A stretch of DNA of 64,000 nt from Hedera helix (lineage: Eukaryota; Streptophyta; Magnoliopsida; Apiales; Araliaceae). Location: NCBI GenBank assembly GCA_947179155.2, contig OX359268.1:2095001-2159000 (forward strand), in the 5' to 3' direction. Both the position numbers and the translations under genes were made by a program. Of the stretch, positions 11,201 to 22,959 are shown piece after piece; position 1 is the first letter of the stretch, and each line of letters opens with the position of its first letter. The notes beneath the pieces are model-generated. The model did not search any database. It saw only the letters and a list, made by a program, of their open reading frames with translations, and was not told the origin of the DNA.

Positions 11201-11970
11201 AAGAATAATGTTTTTGTTGTCAATGACTCGAATGATGGGGAAGGAACATTAGATGGTCTTAAAATGAACGCTTTGCAACTGTTGAGTGCTTTGCAGACCC
11301 AAAAGGCAAAGACCCCTACTCCACGTGGATTGATGTACGTGAACGCAATCATTAATGGAAAGGAAGTGCTGGCTATATTAGATACTGGTGCTACCAACAA
11401 CTTTGTTGTAAATAAGGAAGTGGACAATCTGAAGTTAGACTTGTGTCAGAATGCAAACAAGATCAAGGATATAAATTCTGAGACCTAGCCTATTCGTGGC
11501 ACAACGGCGGCAAATTTGAAGGTTGGTCTGTGGGAAGGAAAGTGCAATTTGATGGCTATTCCTTCGAATGCTTTTGTTCTCATCCTGGGAATCGATTTTC
11601 TGATGACGAAAAAATGCATCGTGATGCCTCATTTGTGAGATTTGATGATCACAGATGAAAATTTATAGGGCTTTATAAACGTTGTATACCCAAACTTGGA
11701 GAAGAAAGAAGGTAAATAGAAGGTTGGTTTATTGTGTGCGATGCAGTTGGAATTTGTTCTGAAGGATGGTGAAGAGATTTACCTATGTGCTTTAATGGAG
11801 ATCAAGCTAGGTAAAGTCAAAGAAGTACCAAATGCTATTGGGGATTTCCTGGAGGATTTCAAAGTTTTGATGCCTCCCGAACTCCCAAAGACCCCTCCTC
11901 TAAGGCATGCTATTAATCATAAGATAGAACTGCAGTCGGGTCCAAGACCCCCTGCTCAAGCCCCTTATTA
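11201..11970 (+). pseudogene. Chromovirus aspartic protease remnant
   Basis: The protease active-site motif AILDTGATNNFV is intact near 11366-11403, preceded by YVNAIINGKEV. A second conserved segment, VLILGIDFL, lies at about 11575-11605. Stops occur after INSET (11487) and around 11637 and 11668. The segment 11732-11971 is an intact linker to RT that ends in the conserved PPELPKTPPLRHAINHKIEL region. In an active element this protease would mature the Gag-Pol polyprotein. Confidence 0.8.
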
Positions 11971-12550
11971 GATGTCACCTTCAGAGTTACGGAAACAATT
12001 GATAGGGTTGTTGGATTCGGGCTTTTTGTGACCTTCAAAGGTCCTTATAGTGCTCTTATGTTGTTTCAGAGGAAAATAGATGACTCAATATGGATGTACT
12101 TAAATTATAGGACATTGAATAATGTTGTTGTCAAGAATAAGTACCCTATACCTAATGTTGCTAACTTGTTCGATCATTTATCGTGGGCCAAGTATTTTGC
12201 AAAGCTAGACTTGAGATCGGGAAATTGGCAAGTGAGAATTGCTACCGGTGATGAGGCCAAAATGGTTTGTGTAATAAGGTATGGCTCATACGAGTTTTGT
12301 GTAATGTCGTTTGGTTTAGAAAATGCAACTACTACATTTTGTAATCTTATGAGTGACCTATTTTATGAGTATCTAGATAGATTTATGGTTGTGTATATGG
12401 ATGATATTGTGAAACCTTAGATGGTCATCTTGAACATCTTAGGTTGGTATTCCAAAAGTTGAGGAAATACCAGTTGTATGTGAAAAATGAGAAATGCAAG
12501 TTTTGCAGGGCAAAAGTGTTGTTCATTGGATATTGGATAAGTCAATGAAG
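11971..12550 (+). pseudogene. Chromovirus reverse transcriptase remnant
   Basis: RT motifs run in order: YLNYRTLNNVVVKNKYPIP (12094-12150), AKLDLRSGNWQVRIA (about 12200), YGSYEFCVMSFGLENA (12281-12328) and the catalytic box VVYMDDIV (12388-12411). Both box aspartates are intact. The reading frame is lost right after the box (stop at 12418-12420) and resumes in another frame. A TGA interrupts the region near 12028. Confidence 0.85.
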
Positions 12551-13160
12551 GGTTAGAATGGACAAGAAAAAAGTCCAGGCCATTGAAGAATGGACTTCTC
12601 CTACAAAAGTTGCAATTTTAAGATCATTTTTTGGATTAACTAATTACTATCGTAAGTTCATTAAGGGTTACTCAAAGAAGGTGGCTCCCTTGGCTGGTTT
12701 GCTAAAGAAGGATAAAAAGTGGGAATGGACATCAAGATGTCAAGAAGCATTTGAAGAGTTGAAAGAAGCGATGTCATCTGAACGGGTGTTGAAGCTTCCT
12801 GACTTTGACAGTCCTTTTGAAGTCCATACTAATGTGTCGGATAGGTCTATAGGTGGGATATTTGTGTAGGAAAATCACCCTGTTGCCTATAAAAGACAAA
12901 AGTTGAATGATGCTGAACAGAGGTACAATACCCACAAGAAGGAAATGACTATAGTTGTGTATTTCTTGGAGACGTGAAAACATTATTTGTTAGGTATGAA
13001 GTTTGTGCTGGTGACCGCTAATATTGCCAACATCTACTTCAAGACTCAAAAGAAGTCGACTCCTAAGCAGACTCATTCACAAGAATTTTTGGCAGAGTTT
13101 GACTTCATGTGGGAGACAGAATTCACTTGTTAATGCATTAAGTAGGAAGATGGTATAGGA
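12551..13160 (+). pseudogene. Chromovirus RT connection and RNase H remnant
   Basis: The RT thumb/connection SFFGLTNYYRKFIKGYSKK lies at 12627-12685, followed by LLKKDKKWEW and EELKEAM. The RNase H start, FEVHTNVSDRSIGGIFV (12816-12867), has the first catalytic Asp changed to Asn (normally HTDAS). Later pieces include KLNDAEQRYNTHKKEM (12902-12950) and an NALSRK-like end near 13130-13150. Stops occur at 12868, 12976 and elsewhere. It would degrade the RNA strand during reverse transcription. Confidence 0.8.
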
Positions 13161-13289
13161 ATTTGTTGCTACTCTCACTGTGGTTGAAATAAAATTCAAT
13201 GCCAAGATTAAATAGCAGTCCCAAAGTGATGTTGTGTACCAAAAACTTTGTGCATAAATGTAGGAGTGCTTGATTCGAAGTTACTAAAT

Positions 13290-14100
13290 TAATGATGAGT
13301 TGATGTATGTAATGGACGGTAGGTTATATGTCCCTTGTGGAGGGGGATTAAAGAGACAAATTATACAGGAAACACACAATACAAAATGGGCTGGTCACCC
13401 AGGAATTGAAAGGATGATGGCACTATTGTTTCATTCACATGATTAGCCCAAAATGGAAAATGACGTATAGGTGTATGTCAAGTCTTATCTTGTGTGCCAA
13501 GTAGATAAGCTTGAGAAAAAAAGGGAAGCAGGCTTGTTACAGCTTCTTCTCATTCCTGAAAGACCATAGCAATCGGTATCGACGGATTTCATTTCTGGGT
13601 TGCTGAAGGTTGTTGGAATGAGCTCAATATTTATGATAGTTGATCGATTTTCTAAGTATGCGGTGTTTATCCTAGCACCACATGCTTGTACAACAGATGT
13701 TGTTACTGGTTTTTTCTTCAAACATGTTATGCGGTATTTTTGGTTGCCAGCTGATATCATTAGTGATCGGGATACTCTGTTTACGGGCAGATTTTGGACA
13801 GTTCTATTTGGGTTGATGGGTTCTGAACTAAAGTTTAGTATGGAAAATCATCCACAAACGTACAGATGGTCAGACTGAAAGGTTGAATCAATTGCTTGAG
13901 GGGCATCTATGGTACTATGTGACTACAAGTCAAAAAAATTGGCTGAAGTTGTTAGAACCAATGCAGTTTTGTTATAACTTGCATCGGTCTTGTAACAGGA
14001 ATGAGTCCCTTCGAGTTGAGCATGGGTTTTCAACTAAGGACTCCAAATGATGTGCTTATGCAGCGTACTGGTCGGAATTGTCCTCCTGCATATTAGTTTA
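13290..14100 (+). pseudogene. Chromovirus integrase remnant
   Basis: The HHCC zinc finger is degenerate: the two His are present near 13373-13400, but the first Cys of the CLVCQ pair is Tyr (YLVCQ near 13487). The catalytic core shows STDFISGLL (about 13578), IVDRFSKYAVF (13635-13668) and IISDRDTLFTGRFW (13756-13797). A four-base insertion near 13860 shifts the frame inside the HPQT..DGQTERLNQ segment before the third acidic residue, so the core is destroyed. Confidence 0.85.
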
Positions 14101-14660
14101 TAATGTCTAAAACAAAGCTGATTAAGGAAGCACGTGATAGCCTTAGCAAAGCAGTAAGGTGAATGAAAAAGTATACTGATGTGCATAAAAGGCCGCTTGA
14201 ATTTAAAGTGGGGGACAAGGTGTTGCTGAAGCTGTCACTACAAATCTGGAAGAAGATCAGTAGTAAAACTGTGCATAGATGATTGATTCTGAAGTATGAT
14301 TGTCCTTTTAAAGTTATGAAGAAGAGTCAGGGATGTGGCTTACAAGCTGAAACTTTCGGATCAATTGAAAGTTCATCCAACATTTCACGTGAGTTATCTA
14401 AAGCCATTCTAGCAAGAGTTTCTTGATGTTGGCCAAAAGCAAGTAAAGAAGGCTCATCTGGTAATCAGGAAATAATTTGATAAGAATATCGATAAGATTT
14501 GGCTCATAGGACTGAAGGTCAGAGCAAGAAAAATCAAAGGACAGATTATATATTACATTGGAAAGGTAAAGATGAGGTGGATGCTAGCTGGGAACAGGAT
14601 GTGACTTTGTGGCAATTTGAGAATTAGTTTGAGGAGTACTAAAAACACCCTCCCACGAGG
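14101..14660 (+). pseudogene. Chromovirus integrase C-terminus with chromodomain
   Basis: After the KVHPTFHVSYLKP-like segment (14368-14403, frameshifted) a chromodomain is readable near 14545-14630: LHWKGKDEVDASWEQDVTLWQFEN, followed by a stop in place of Gln. The HWKG and SWE motifs are diagnostic. In chromoviruses this domain tethers integration to modified chromatin, which fits the clustering of such elements here. Confidence 0.75.
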
Positions 14661-14982
14661 ATGTCAAGCTCTTCTGGTAGGTGTGGTTTGTTAGCCCTTT
14701 AACAAGTTGACATACACTTAGCATGCGAGATGGCCAAACAGTATGCCAAGGCTAGGCCTTGACACTAAGACAACATGGGCAAGACAACTTGACACTCAAT
14801 GCGTGAAGCAAGGCAATTTGGCAAAACTGGTATACCCAGAGGGTATACATTATAACTCTTCAGCTATCCCTAATATCTATTGGTGGCAGATTGGATTTTT
14901 TTATCTGTGCTACTATAAGGAGGGATGATCCGTGAAATCCACCCAATCTATGGGTAGGATGTCATAGCCTATGCGTGGGGAA

Positions 14983-15615
14983 TGTTGGGGTATTATTGGT
15001 CTCCCCTAACAACAATGCCAGAAGACGGATTGGTAGCTTAGATTGGATCAAAGACCCTTTCATGGACTGGTCATGATTGGGCAGGAACATTGCTGTGTGG
15101 GCATGTTCTTAATGAGCAGCACCTTGGGCAAATGTTTGGCCTAATGGGAATTTTGTGTGGGCTGGATTGGTAGAGCATTATAGAACATATTAGACTAATT
15201 CATGGGCTAAAGCAACATAGATGTGGGCTGACTTCATGGTTGGTTAGAGGGTTGGCTGATTAGAGTCGCCCAACGATTGATGGCAGTTATAATTAGTTAA
15301 TGACTCAGCCAACCTTTACACACATGCTGGAACTTGAATTTTGGAAGATGGATCAGGCACTTTGCATGTAGGCTAATAATGGGCAGTTGCTGAGCAGTTG
15401 TGCATTTGAATTTGAATGCTAAAGCCATTAGCCAAGAAACTCCTAGGCAATTGGGGATGTCAACTGCAGCCTAGTTTGTAATTATTTATACCTATATGTT
15501 GCGGCGTCTATTGGCACTAATCAACTGTGAGTCTGCAAGCCATTAGCCAGAGTGTATTCATTGTTATTGAGAGAAACAATAAAAGGTTAGGATGTTATCC
15601 TATAAATTATATGCA

Positions 15616-15660
<45 letters not shown>

Positions 15661-15715
15661 TTTGTGTATAGATTGTGTTACATACAGACGTGTATGTGTG
15701 TGTTTGTGTGAACCT
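14983..15715 (+). mobile_element. Probable 3' LTR of the chromovirus (right end uncertain)
   Basis: A purine tract (GCGTGGGGAA, 14973-14982) is followed by TGTTGGGGTA at 14983, as expected for PPT plus LTR start. A TTATACC promoter-like element and an AACAATAAAAGG leader-like stretch lie near 15485-15590. The right boundary was not resolved because no CA end with a matching inverted terminus was found; 15715 is an estimate. Confidence 0.4.
15618..15659. repeat. (GT)n microsatellite
   Basis: About 21 GT dinucleotides. They generate a meaningless Val-Cys repeat ORF. Confidence 0.95.
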
Positions 15716-16010
15716 CACTGAATGGTTTAGGGTAAACTAGTGCATCATAGAAAGAACTTTTAATGCAAAAAAATTAGTGTCAATTGTAGAGCCTATGACA
15801 CTAGCCATGGTGACTAACCATTAGGGGTTGGTGTATGGTCATTTGAATTGCCACATGAACCCTAGACACTTGGTTGGTTGATAGTGGTGGAGCAAAGCTT
15901 GGTGGCTAAGATTGTTAGATATTTTGCCATGAGTTTGGTTGCCTATAAATAGAACAAGCCTCCTTCATTATTTTCCTACCAATTCACAAAAGAAGCTAAA
16001 GAGTAAGAAG
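15716..16010 (+). mobile_element. Left part (U3 and TATA) of a plus-strand gypsy LTR, split by a later insertion
   Basis: A good promoter, CCTATAAATAGAAC (15942-15955), is followed by a leader-like stretch ending GAGTAAGAAG at 16010, where the minus-strand gypsy element begins. The sequence resumes at 30339 with TGAAGCTTAAGTGAGAG. The last bases before (AGAAG) and first after (TGAAG) match at 4 of 5, consistent with a target duplication. The true start of the LTR is not resolved. Confidence 0.5.
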
Positions 16011-16479
16011 TGTGACGCCCCCAAATTTGGGTATCTTTACCTTAATTTTAGTACTTACGATACAACACATCCATCGCATACATCTACCCTTTTGATACCT
16101 CATAGTATACATAATTACATCAATTAATATTACATCACATACATAATCATCCCAGATTTTTATACCCTTTAATAATACATCACTGACTAATACAAAATGT
16201 AATCAAGGTTAATAACATCCATATTCAATTCAAATATTAACTTCAACTTAAACTACTTTGTGGTTTTAGCCTTGCCTTTGTCTTTACCAAAGCTACCGGT
16301 CTTCTCAGTCTTAACTGTAAACAAGTAATATAAATCAAAAATGAGCAAAAAAGTTGTTCAACAAGTATAAAACGAACAAGGAATAATATTCAAGTTCAAA
16401 GGTTCATAAAATCGGGATATGTAATAATTACCGATTATTCACAATGGACTTTAATGGATCAAGAATGAATAATTTTTTA

Positions 16480-18311
16480 TGAGTAGATTTTTATATCTAT
16501 TTAGTACGTATTTTATACTTAATTATTTGTGAGCTTTTAAGTATTTTTAGTGTTTTAGTTAATTTATTTAATTTTATGCATTTTTATTTTAAGTTTGTAG
16601 GAATTATGGCTGAAATGGCAAAACGGTAATTAAATAGATGACGGTGGCATTTTCATAAATTAAGCAACATAGCAGCAGGTAGGAGTGTTCATCGGTAAAT
16701 TACCGTACCGGTACCGAAAAAATCATACTGATTCTTAACCCAATATTATATAAATTAATATATAATTATTATTTATAAATTATAATAATATATATAATTA
16801 TTATTAATTATATATATCTTTACTTATTATATATATTATAATAATTAACGTAAGTTTATTATTATATTATTTAATTTGATTTTTTCTGTATACCAATTCG
16901 TACCGAATTTGAAAATTCTTATACCGTTACCTGTACCAAAAATTATAAAAAAACTAAAAAAATCAAACTAAAAAAATCGGTACTGTTGATACCGGTATGG
17001 ACCGGTTCGGTTGAAAATCGAAAAAATCGGTTGAAATGAACGCCCATAGCAGCAGGCGCCATGCACGTATAATTTAAATAACGTTAACTAAAATGAACAA
17101 ATATGCAAGTAATTTAATAAAATAAATCAGAAGAACAAACCTTAATTTAAGTTAACATTCACCATCAAGAATTTATAACTGATCATTGATGCAACTATAA
17201 ATCAATTAATATTTTGAATATTCACCGTAGAAATAATTACTCGTAGGTGAAATAATTTTTTTCCTCTCTTCTTAATTTTAGTTAAGTAGGAACACGCGCT
17301 ATAAATGACCCGTACTACTAAACCTCCTCCGGCACTCACTAAAGATATAATTTAATAGCAGCTTTAAGAATTAGAGAGATCGTTGAATTAAACAACACAA
17401 GACAATTGTTTGCATTTAATTTAGATGAACATTTTTTCTAAGATATAATAATTTTTTGATCTGTAAAATAATTATTAATCTTAGTTGCTTTACAAATAGC
17501 AATAGATTAATACGAATAATAAATTAGTAGGCCTCCTAGCAGTTAAATGAATCAATCATAAAAATTAAGCACAGAAGAATATTCAATACTCAAAATATAA
17601 ATTGAACAATTAAAACAAATTAGATCTTGCAGCGTATTAATCTTGATGGCTTCAGCCATTTAAACTAAGAAAAATAATTTAGCCACACATTGTAATGAAA
17701 AGCACCAAATAATATTAGAGAGATTTTTTTTAGCAAAAAGGTACTTTCAATTGTATGTAACATCTTCTATTTATAGGCTACATAATTTTTCTAACCCTAG
17801 TAGGGACTATTTTTCAAACCCTAATAGGATTTAAATACAAAATATAAAATATAAAAATCCTATTTATTTTTTCTTTTCCAACTTGCTATTGGAACCTTAA
17901 TTTACTATTCTTTAATTCATTTGTAGAACCCACACACGAAAATAATATACTACTGCAAGGAATTTCGAAAACAATCTAGTAAAGAATTTATATGGGATGT
18001 TGCAGTTAGTGGGACCCAGGAGCAAAATCCAAACAAAAGCCACGCTAGTTGACCACACACCCACTTCCTCATCTAGCGATCGCGCATTGCGTGTCTCATG
18101 CAGCATCATCCCAAGCCCGCGCATTGCGCTAACCAATGCTTTTTACTGAACCAAACAACACCGTATCTGACAACCTATTGATTCCCTTTCTGGTTTACAA
18201 AATATAAAATTAAATTAATCAATATCTGTGGGATCGACTTTTACTTACACTACTGCATAAATACTTTTTTAAAGTAAGACTTTATTTTTGCGTGCCTACG
18301 ACAGCACACCA
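16480..18311 (+). mobile_element. Solo LTR (Tat/Athila-like end), nested in the left LTR
   Basis: It begins TGAGTAGATTTTTA (16480) and ends GACAGCACACCA (18311). The flanks are TTTTA and TTTTT, a one-mismatch 5-bp duplication in a T-run. It is homologous to 61599-63265: both share the CTGTGGGATCGACT..TTGCACTAC-like end, a TTATTTTTG(C/G)GTGC tail and a middle region with a GCGC-rich hybrid segment. The GTGGGATCGAC ending is typical of Tat/Athila-type gypsy LTRs; that lineage call is inferred. There is no coding content. Confidence 0.8.
16680..17048. mobile_element. hAT-type MITE with perfect 8-bp target duplication
   Basis: The element begins TAGGAGTGTTCAT and ends ATGAACGCCCATA, giving imperfect 13-bp inverted repeats (10 of 13 matching). 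It is flanked by GCAGCAGG on both sides (16672-16679 and 17049-17056). It interrupts the solo LTR in a segment that is contiguous in the related copy family. The interior carries CGGTACCG/ACCGGT-rich ends around an AT-rich core and can fold back on itself. No ORF. Confidence 0.85.
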
Positions 18312-21300
18312 TTTTTTCAATAGTTCAAAATCTAAAGAAAAAAAATACAAAGTCTGACCTATTAATGGGTAATCAACTTTTAGGCATCTGGCAAGTAGAC
18401 ATTCTCGATATTTCAGAGTATGAATATTTATTACTGAGTGAACACTAAGGACCAATGAACTCTTAGAAGGATTAATAGTGATTTACTAAAAAAACCTTCG
18501 AACCAAGTACATGAGGTGATTATTCTCGTCGTACCTTACATTATGCATAACATTTAGTCATAGTGCACGAGCCGGATTCATCGACGTAAAATTATTCTTC
18601 TTTATCAGGGTTGTTCACTCAGCATATCATGTGAGTCAACACTAAGGCAATTGGATTCTATCGTTTTTTAAAACATGAATGATTTAATCTCATTATTTGT
18701 CTAGCTAAATCAAATGGCATAGACATTCTTCTCAAAGTAATTCATATGTAATTTGAATTTTCGACATCAACCTTTCATTATACTTTATTACGAAGCATCT
18801 TTCAACAATTAATGCATGTGATGTACTTGTATGGAGCAATAAAGTGTACAAATTAAGGGAACTTGCTCGATTCGTCTGCTTTCACTAGCTCTACGCTAAC
18901 GTCCTTTGGATGACCTACATATGTCGTAATTCAATCTACTGATTAGTTTCTATCCAATCCCCACATAAAAAACCTTACGCCGATCTATGATTTAGTGTAC
19001 AATCAAATCTCAATTCTTCATAATTAGATCCCACAAATAAAACAATTTCTAATGTTATCGCATTTGCTCACTTATTATTTTCTTCACCTCTCACTATTAT
19101 TTATTATTCATAAGTCTTTATATTCATATTCTACAAATAAAATAATTCTTTTTATTATTTTATTTGTTTAATCGATGCATTACAAACATGTAATCCATAT
19201 TTAAATTAACCTTTATTACTATTTTATAATAGTTCTTCATATTTATGTTCCACAAATAAAATAATCTTAATTATTATTTTATTTGTTTATACATTACCTT
19301 TATGTTCATAATCCTCAAATAAAATAATATTCATCATTATTCTATTTTTTTTAATAATCCCACTTTATTATTTATCATTTTTTCATTATCCTCCATGAAT
19401 GGAGCTCACAAATAAACCTTTATCATTATTTATTTCATTATGTTCTACAAAAAAAATAACCTTTATTATTTTATTTGTTTAACCAAATAAAATAATCTTA
19501 TCATTATTTTATTTTATCTATTATTTATTTATTTTTATTATATTATATTATATTATTATTACTTTTTTTTGGTCCGACCCGGATTTGACCATGACCCGAC
19601 CCGGTTTGACTTGGTCCGGTTAACTTGATATGACCCTACGCTGTCGCACTCAATTTTAGTCTTGGTCTGACGTTGCCATGCCACCTTTCCTGAGAGTTTA
19701 AAATGTGTTACGACGTTGCCCACGCCAGAAAATGAGCTAGGAACGACACGGCCGAGCCATCTTGGCATAAAGTTTTTCTCACCTTTTTCAACTTTGTAAT
19801 GTTTTGATCCTTCTGGCTTTAAGAATTCTTAACTTGTTTAATACTCATCCAAATGACTGCAAACTTGGATCATACCCTCTTAGATTCATCATTTCGTGAT
19901 CTCTAACATTCTTAACAATATTTGTTAACCAACATGCTAGCTCAAAATTTTAGGGATTACCATCAAAGCACATCTTCTTCAAAAATTTATTACAACTTTA
20001 TTTTAACTTCTTTTTCACTCATTCCACTTAGGTTATTTCCGTATCTTATTGATTTTCAACATATAAGTTATAAATCTTAAGCTTAACATGTTCATCTTTA
20101 AGTTATAAACTTTAGAACTATTTTCATCATTTAAATTAGTTTCATAAGTTCATCGCATACACGTTTTCATATATTAAACTATGACCTAAACACAAAATCT
20201 CCATCATAACCATCTTATATCTTCAGAATCCACCATGATTCCCACACACACAAGAAATTCCCATAACCAAGCATGGTATAACTTTCATATAACTAAAATA
20301 TTTTATCAAAACTAAATATTTAAGTTAAGAAAGTTTTATACCTTCTTGTAGCTCTTTTCCTCTTAACTAGAAACTTTGTAAGGCTTGGATGATCCACTAT
20401 AGCTTTTCCTATTCCTTCTTTGCTTCTTCTCTCCACTAAGATCTCCCACACTTAGAGTATTTCATTAACTCTCTCTTTCTTTTCTCTCTTATCTTTTCTC
20501 TCTCCCACACTTATAAAATGAGCCAACTTTCGAAAATGTTGGAGGAGAGCTCAATTTATAGTGCCACTCCTAATTCTTGCTTATTCCCCCTTAATCATCC
20601 CACACTTGTGAATCAAACTTAATTTAGTTAACCTCCAAACATGCTTCCTTAAATTTGGAAAAAGTAACTTCCTAGGAGTAAAATGATTTACAAAGCTCAA
20701 GGAGTGGGAGTACCAAGGGTGGCCGAATTTTCCATTAATTTTTCTTCTTCTTCTTTTTTTGTCTTATATATATATCCACCATATTCTAGAATTTGGACTC
20801 CTCTCTTAGGCCACATGTCTGGGCTTCTTTGGATTCATCTTTGGACTCTAACTTGGGCCAATGCCACTTCTCTATAAGTCTTATTATTTCCTAGGAATAC
20901 TTACAAAATTGGGCCAAATAATTCCCACAATATAACACAAACATTAGACTAATCCAATTTAATTTCATTCAAGACTCATGCACATAAGTTTGGGCTTAAT
21001 TAATCTTCACCATAACTTAACTAATAATTTACTCAATTATCATCTTGGATTTATTTTATTCCTCTTTCATTAATCAACCACACGACTAATCATAATTACA
21101 TCTTCAATAACCATTTTGAAATTTTTTCTTGCCACACAAGGCTTAATAACCAAACTTAGTTAATTAATAGCATAAGCTTGTCACACATCTCTCAAAATTT
21201 AAAAGTTTATCTTAACCTCTTCTTTAATTCTTACTTAATTCAAATTTATTAAATTAACTAACTTCATATCTTTCTTATCGCATGAAGCACACATATGCAC

Positions 21301-21366
21301 ATAATCAATTTTAAATAATTTTTTTTTCATTGATAATAATATTACAGGTTTTTCTTGGTCATTATA

Positions 21367-21413
21367 TTCTCCCCCCCCCCCCCCACCCCCCCCCCCCCCC
21401 CCACCCCTACCCC
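21367..21413 (-). other. Expanded polypurine tract
   Basis: Two long C-runs (about 14 and 18) separated by A, then ACCCCTACCCC, lie immediately inside the left LTR. On the sense (minus) strand this is a G-rich purine tract at the position of the plus-strand primer. Its length is far above the usual 10-15 bases. It also creates a spurious poly-Gly ORF. Confidence 0.7.
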
Positions 21414-21449
21414 TATATAAGGATTTTTTTCCCGAAATTAGTACAAGGT

Positions 21450-21900
21450 TATGCAAAAAGATGGAGGTAATCTTTTCTCATTTTATCCTTTAATTCTCAC
21501 GTAGCCTGCTCAGCGTTGTTGTTCCTCCATACTTCCTAAACATAATGTATAATTTTATTCTTTAAAATTTGTTCATTTATGTCGATTATCTATACTGGGA
21601 TTTCTTCGTACGCCAGGTCCTTCTCGACTTGAATAGGCTCATAGGATATCACGTGCTTGTAAACAGGTTTGTACGACCGTAACATTGAAACATAGAACAC
21701 GTTGTGAATATGTTCCAGTTCAGGAGGTATAGCTACCTCGTACGCCACCTCCCCAACTCTTTTCAATACTTCAAAAGGTCCTCTGAACCTAGGGTTGAGT
21801 TTTCCTGCCTTATCAAATCTTATTTTTCCTTTTCAGGGAAATACTTTCAAAAATACAAGACTGCCCACCTCAAACTCTCTGTTCTAACGGCATAAATCGA
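21450..21900 (-). pseudogene. Integrase C-terminus and chromodomain-like tail of the 16011-30338 element
   Basis: On the minus strand, PRFRGPFEVL and HIHNVFYVSMLRSY (about 21680-21790) lead into KDLAYEEIPV and a degenerate WRNNNAEQAT..ELKDKMRKDY segment (about 21475-21530). The WRN..EEATWE type of tail is the chromodomain-like region of Tekay/Del elements. A TGA replaces the Trp of TWE, and another stop follows EEIPV. Confidence 0.7.
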
Positions 21901-22800
21901 CATACTTTTATGTTTGTCTTATGCTTCCACCAATCTGGTTCTTATTAACCTGACGATCTCTACCATCTGTTGAACTAACTTTGGCCCCAAGAGTCGATAG
22001 TCCCTTATCTCATCCCAACATAAGGGTGTTCTGCACTTCCTTCCATATAAAGTTCCATATGGTGGCATGTCAATGCTCGCATGATAACTGTTGTAGTAGA
22101 CAAATTTAATAAAAGATAGGTGGTCGTCCCAATTTTTTTTTAAATCTATTACACAGGCTCTGAGTATATCCTCTAGTGTCTGAATAGTCCTATCCCTCTG
22201 TCTGTCCATGTAGGATGGTATGTTGTACTCAATCTCAATAGTGTCCTCATACGTTCTTATAGACTCCTCCAAAAGTTCGACGTGAAGCACAGATCTCGAT
22301 CTAAAATAATTGATATCGATGTTTCATGTTGTGACACGGTCTCTTTTACGTACAGTTTGGCCATTTGATCAAAATTAAACCTAACCTTAATTGGCAAAAG
22401 GTGTGCAAATTTCGCTAGTCTATCCATAATGACCCATATTCCATCATAACCCTTTTGAGTGACTGGAAGTCCCGCCACCAAGTCCATTGTGATGTGTTCC
22501 CATTTCCATTTTGGTATTTCAAAAGTTTGTAATAAACCGCTTGACCTCTACTACTCTGCCTTTACTCTCTAACAGGTTAAGCATTTGCTAAGATACTCTA
22601 CAACTTCTCGTTTCATATTCGGCCACCAGAAATATTGGCGAAGGTCTTGATATATTTTTATGTTCCCTGGGTGAATAGAATACGCTGAATTTTGAGCTTC
22701 TTGCAAAAAAAATTCCCTTTGCTCCGGCATTACTGGTACCCATATTCGTTTCTTATTTCTCAGCATCCCCACCTTATCCATTTTAAACTTGTCTTATTCA
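21901..22800 (-). pseudogene. Integrase remnant of the 16011-30338 element
   Basis: Minus-strand pieces in order: HHCC zinc finger SAYSIHPGNIKIYQDLRQYF and YLSKCLTC (22569-22720), MDLVAGLPVTQ (about 22455-22487) with the first catalytic Asp, VIMDRLAKFAHLLP (about 22390), IILDRDLCFTSNFW (about 22270-22310; second Asp), then TIQTLEDILRACVIDL and YNSYHASIDMPPYGTLYGRKCRTPLCW (21980-22180). The frame breaks between these pieces (ORFs 22257-22487, 21919-22290), so it is non-functional. Confidence 0.85.
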
Positions 22801-22959
22801 TTCTCTTGTATTTTCTTCTTTATTCTTTGACACTCCTCATCATTTTCCTGTGCCTCTTTTATTTTATCCAGTAAGGTTGGTCGAGCTTCTATTACAAATA
22901 ATTTATCTTCTGCCTCATTTAGTCCTTTCACTTCTATTTCCATTCTCACCATTTCTTTT

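Larger units (their letters stand above)
10169..14982 (+). mobile_element. 5'-truncated chromovirus (Ty3/gypsy with C-terminal chromodomain), internal region
   Basis: The domain order gag - protease - RT - RNase H - integrase - chromodomain defines Ty3/gypsy, and the chromodomain near 14540-14640 places it in the chromoviruses. The lineage is probably not Tekay, since gag and RT differ from the other elements here; Reina/CRM-like is possible. The 5' LTR and gag start are missing because another element's LTR ends at 10168. All genes carry stops, so it is immobile. The sub-domains are annotated separately. Confidence 0.85.
16011..21366 (-). mobile_element. Left LTR (3' LTR in sense) of the 16011-30338 element
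   Basis: It is 5356 bp in total, of which 1832 bp plus a duplication belong to a nested solo LTR, leaving about 3.5 kb. It aligns with 27224-30338: shared markers include CGCATACATCTACCC, GTCCGCTTTCACTAGCTC-like and the GAATCCACCATGATTC motif. A minus-strand TATA-like CTATAAATTGAG lies near 20553-20564. It retains a segment of roughly 380 bp (about 19715-20100) that the right LTR has lost. Confidence 0.88.

Noticed and set aside
15527..15721. ORF with a Val-Cys run
   Set aside because: Translation of the (GT)n microsatellite.
21235..21456. Poly-Gly ORF on the minus strand
   Set aside because: Produced by the C-run that forms the polypurine tract of the gypsy element.
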